From UBA6168 sp964573725 (GTDB lineage: Bacteria; Bacteroidota; Bacteroidia; Chitinophagales; Saprospiraceae): a DNA stretch of 64,000 nucleotides. Under the pieces are notes generated by a model. That model did no database searches and had not been told where the DNA came from. It worked only from the letters and a program-made list of their open reading frames with translations. Shown piece after piece: positions 63,601 through 64,000 of this stretch. A program made the position numbers and the translations under genes. The number at the start of each line of letters is the position of its first letter. Position 1 is the first letter of the stretch. The DNA lies in assembly GCA_964573725.1 (NCBI GenBank), contig CAZNLJ010000011.1:72009-136008 (forward strand), in the 5' to 3' direction.

Positions 63601-64000
63601 GCTTCCTCGTCCGTGATGGTCACTTCCTGCTGGCAGCTGCTGCTGTTGCCGGCCGCATCCGTCACCGTCCATTCCACCTGGCTGATACCCAGCTGGAAGC
63701 TGTAGGTGTCGGCGGTCGATGCGAAAGGTCCGCTGAGGCTGTTGTCCGGGTTAAGGACGGTATAGGTTATCATCAGGCCGCCGGGACAGTTGTCGGCGAC
63801 CAGCGGCAGGGTCAGCGTGATTTCCGCTTCGCAGCTGCCCAGGTCCGTCGCCTGGGCGATATCCGCCGGACAGTCGATCGTCGGCGCTTCGTTGTCTTCC
63901 ACCGTCACCGTGAAGCTGCAGGTCCAGGTCTGGCCGCTCGCCGTCTCGGTCACGGTATAGGTCACCGTGCTGGTGCCCAGGTTGAACGTCTCGCCGCTGG
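54675..64000 (-). CDS. Giant HYR-repeat surface protein with dockerin-like module and type A T9SS sorting domain (5' end outside window)
   Basis: More than 3100 residues are visible; the frame is open to the window edge, so the N-terminus is missing. Most of it is HYR/Ig-like repeats of about 80 residues (DxxxPxxxxCPxx...DNC...GxxxVxxTAxDxxGNxxxCxxxVTVxD). Within 59.3-61.9 kb four longer units of about 240 residues recur, each starting CQDxTVxLxxxGxxxI. Near the C-terminus two helix-loop segments (GVTTFDLVLIRQHILG and ADANNSGSITTFDLVVIRRVIL) followed by VKIGDVNGTA form a dockerin-like module. The last 80 residues (YQNRPNPFSSHTVVGFYLPE ... VWDAQGRLVHQ ... YYRLETPAFTATRMMMQER) are a type A sorting domain. 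Surface adhesin or polymer-binding protein; ligand unknown. Confidence 0.9.
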   Translation of the reverse strand, partial: SGETFNLGTSTVTYTVTETASGQTWTCSFTVTVEDNEAPTIDCPADIAQATDLGSCEAEITLTLPLVADNCPGGLMITYTVLNPDNSLSGPFASTADTYSFQLGISQVEWTVTDAAGNSSSCQQEVTITDEEAPVVTCVADATITTSQLGNTGDCLGSYGWTHPTPTDNCDMPVYTYTVERADGVVDGPFDLSGLLNGSGAGTFAAEYDFPLGTSTIRYFVADGYGNTDECTFTVTVTDDEAPSFVNCPEDLTFTVALFTNVCETGAIWSVPIADDNCGATVTQIGGPAQDSILSVGLYEIVYLAQDAAGNTDTCRFYIDVVDTEEPVIVCPGNVVISETDPGTCTWTAPANSLTPLLTASNCDSVVSYTITGATTSSGFNDASGETFNLGTSTVTYTVTETASGQTWTCSFTVTVTDAEPPLISCPAPLAQTMDPGVCTATRFLELPTVSDNCTPAANLALAYTVFNPDNSISGPFAAANNTYTFLAGISQVEWTVTDESGNQTTCNQPIEITDQEAPVVTCPSGSPFLFDNTAGICGYEMPGMGVDATATDNCGVTLFHHDFGAWGDPGSLEGATFPLGSTTVTWTATDEAGNSSQCTIQVLVSDEEAPVYVNCNPSMTVPTDVDECTALVNFSLPEVTDNCSVANHIQTLGLPSGSAFPLGVSTIAFTAVDPSGNASTCITVITVQDQQAPTAVCQDLTVYLSPEGVVSITAVDLDGGSTDNCSAAPGLSPALVTFDCSGFGNNNVVLTVMDAAGNTSQCVSEVTVADTILPTFTCPPTQILANCDDLMPDIAGLVTDAQDNCGIAAVTQDPLVGVQFGNTAGEPQSATVTVTDIHGNSTSCQVTIEIVDTTPPVFVNCPPEMTVSTDPDACTAFVNYPLPVATDNCSVSNVLQTFGLPSGSAFPLGSSLVAFTAFDPSGNATSCVMTIVVEDTQQPVVVCQDLTVYLDANGQAGITPAAINGGTYDNCTPPAELVLSASMTTFGCIDHGDNNVTLTVEDLAGNVSTCVSEVTVLDTVAPTFTCPPTQEIAGCDGLVPDLVSLVTDAEDNCGIASVAQNPLPGVQFGNSAGQVPQVILTVTDEHGNTTTCAVAVLIVDDEPPVFADCVPAITVNTDVFGCEAYVNFDLPVATDNCAGVSVVQTAGLPAASQFPLGQSLLEFTATDASGNTALCVTTVTVLDLQQPVMLCQDITVQLGSNGQATIIPGDIDGGTVDNCTGSQDLLLSASVLTFDCSALGNNNVVLTATDQAGNSAACVSEVTVVDLIAPTFTCPGPQVLNNCNDLVPNLVSLVVDADDNCVVSTITQNPVAGVQFGNANGQTNQVTVTVTDNSGNSSSCQVPILINDNVPPVFTNCPTSMVMIGNDVDQCSGKLNWSIPVATDNCALMGIQQVSGPAAGSVIPVCQVETIVYQATDLAGNTSLCTFNIQVVDTQKPSFDADIVMPANATVHCESIPAPFVLTNDDVYDNCTPSPQLVINFTENSTQDADPASCGHYNYTLVRTWTVTDATCATGGGGNTRIHTQVLTVQDGKNPVPVCQDITLTLDLFGMASIVPTDLDGGSSDNCAPAGVLDFSAGQTMFDCDHVGGNPVILTVTDPCGNSATCEALVTVQEGVAPCNPVYDVIGSDPCVCLNNATSLEDGQFDEFLQVEAIAGQLWSVQSAVGLYQPGSPAPPANPIAVPNGYAMTNGHLDGVDNDQDGQTDEDDEQRFYTLMARHVDAIGFTVTFANTVGDMVTLSSKCYYPTPAFVNLQDALCLETPPFEIEAVDAYGSLGTLLQVMVNGVPTTVFDAAALGVGSHTVTAIFDAGTATGHTLINGVPLGPTQQDALADAGCQQEMSIVVNIVGTPSQVNCNNLLQVSLDDSDCQNLITPDMLLEGTYYCYDDYSVVLTYPVGTNSYTPANIVDETHAGKTLSYAIFHVISGNVCGGQLAVEDKLPPVVTCPPTTQIFCTQSEHDLTLTGNPVATDCSPYSSNYSDTYQQFTCAQHPTVRTRITRTWIVTDVWTNADTCVQTIDVLRGDLSQVVFPADQDFLCNALPVGATPDYTGWPTIAGIDITDQGTGACGLSVVYEDELFPICPGSYEITRTWKVKDFCPASGTGTETATHVQVIKVEDVAPVITMPTTNYDTVHNWFVISATEYSIDPYAACVGFGPIPLATIDGVCNGITNVIVATPVGNTTNGGMLPAPGLPQGTHQLTYSATDACGNITSLAVTVLVLDNIAPVTVCQESVNVNLNSGGVASAGVGSFDDGTLDNCCLDKLVIRRMDGTCSGDPDDFGPTVDFCCADVDSIPVMVVLRAYDCEGNWNECMVEVFVTEKISPTLVSCPADTAISCDLYAAELEVALDSGNFSVLATYGSPTFDDNCDPVVTESVTYELDQCLSGTITRTWSATDASGNPPATCTQVITVQHANDWEVEFPADITASCSNGELPDFGEPILFGDGCELIALTYTEQISSVVPDACYKVTRTWVAINWCAYDPTGGVNAVQDTLVGTRRYKAGSDGVVVYSQTIKVVDEESPEVLVDDQTFCLDSAGCTLDVTLPVPDIVDCSGNVAIFVSSTMPNQVPGNPYQFTQVPVGTYTVLYTVDDNCGNKTFKEIKVYVEDCKKPVVLCNPGISVAISVNQVVEVNAFQFDAGSYDNCSDVTLSFSPGQVQETLQLDCGSLGQNPIQLWVSDAAGNQDFCETFVEVSDLMDYCNDSLIYIAGTIATEQNALVNEVMVEVNGGSFSQLTDPSGAYSFHVPTGIDYTISPILDEDPANGVTTFDLVLIRQHILGISLLNSPYKLIAADANNSGSITTFDLVVIRRVILFMDDHFMNNTSWRFIDNNYQFPNPLNPWQDPNGFPEVISFNDLNTSKLDVDFVAVKIGDVNGTASTDFTVAPDERGGAEALVFRAQDLDLRAGQQVPVAFTGNDQTVSGYQFTLELGEDLELVEVRDGRATRENFGLRLLPVGALTSSWNDSRPTVLGASDTLFTLVLRARRDVRLSRAMAVSSRFTPAEAYGADGQRMAVDLGFHAEQAGGYVLYQNRPNPFSSHTVVGFYLPEATSASLKVWDAQGRLVHQLESDYPAGYHEVLLDDLPAARMLYYRLETPAFTATRMMMQER
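62756..62851 (-). repeat. Near-identical direct repeat inside the HYR gene, copy 1
   Basis: 96 bases that match 63905-64000 with one mismatch (62796). Offset 1149 bases, exactly 383 codons, so frame is kept. Other HYR repeats in the gene have diverged far more. Confidence 0.85.
63905..64000 (-). repeat. Near-identical direct repeat inside the HYR gene, copy 2 (reaches window edge)
   Basis: See copy at 62756-62851; the match may continue beyond the window. Confidence 0.85.

Noticed and set aside
54675..64000. CRISPR-like reading of the regularly spaced repeats
   Set aside because: The repeats are codon-phased, variable HYR protein domains in one long open frame; there are no short identical repeats with unique spacers and no cas genes.

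Overview
The window is a 64 kb piece of a GC-rich genome from the phylum Bacteroidota, most likely a member of the Saprospiria. The evidence is internal. There are very large secreted proteins built from cohesin, SprB, PKD/Ig-like, SdrD_B, HYR and dockerin-like modules that end in type IX secretion (T9SS) sorting domains. There are two PorP/SprF-family outer-membrane proteins, a typical Bacteroidota DUF2795 protein, a LytTR/LytS-type two-component system, and a recurrent TAnnTTTG promoter element upstream of many genes. A run of 100 Ns (50237-50336) shows it is a scaffold from a draft or metagenome assembly. The assignment below phylum level is inference.

Layout. 1-7.9 kb: end of the ribosome-assembly GTPase EngB, a PlsB-like acyltransferase, an Ate1-like aminoacyl-tRNA-protein transferase (opposite strand), a small secreted protein, FolC and a UbiD-family decarboxylase. 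8.3-15.7 kb: one copy of a dispersed repeat, an M23 peptidase with an altered zinc motif, a triple-LysM protein, a FecA-like TonB receptor and a small hypothetical gene. 16-22.7 kb: a PorP/SprF protein followed by a 1862-residue cohesin/Ig-repeat protein with a gliding-motility (type B) C-terminus, closed by a perfect 48-bp palindrome. 23.4-33.3 kb: a DNA/RNA endonuclease, an overlapping UDP-xylose synthase/RfbB pair, a 1663-residue SprB-repeat protein with a type A sorting signal, and CoaE. 33.6-38.5 kb: a second PorP/SprF, a small beta-repeat protein, DUF2795 and penicillin-binding protein 1C.

38.5-47.3 kb is the most unusual part. On the minus strand lie, in order of transcription, a LytTR response regulator, a 70-residue peptide with a textbook double-glycine leader, a cytoplasmic TPR histidine kinase, and two diverged copies of a short terminator-ended transcription unit that look like small RNA genes. 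A secreted, membrane-anchored TPR-CHAT protease-like protein is divergent from the regulator. The arrangement recalls peptide-pheromone loci (peptide, kinase, LytTR regulator), but no such function has been demonstrated here and this reading is inference.

48-54.6 kb is housekeeping: a Ca2+/Na+ antiporter, UppP, an assembly gap, Pgk and GapA (gap upstream of pgk, separated by an intrinsic terminator), tRNA-Glu, a second copy of the dispersed repeat and a VOC-family protein. From 54.7 kb to the window edge runs the C-terminal part of a giant HYR-repeat protein (more than 3100 residues in the window) with a dockerin-like module and a type A sorting domain. Many intergenic stretches are long (0.5-1.1 kb), GC-rich and without convincing genes.
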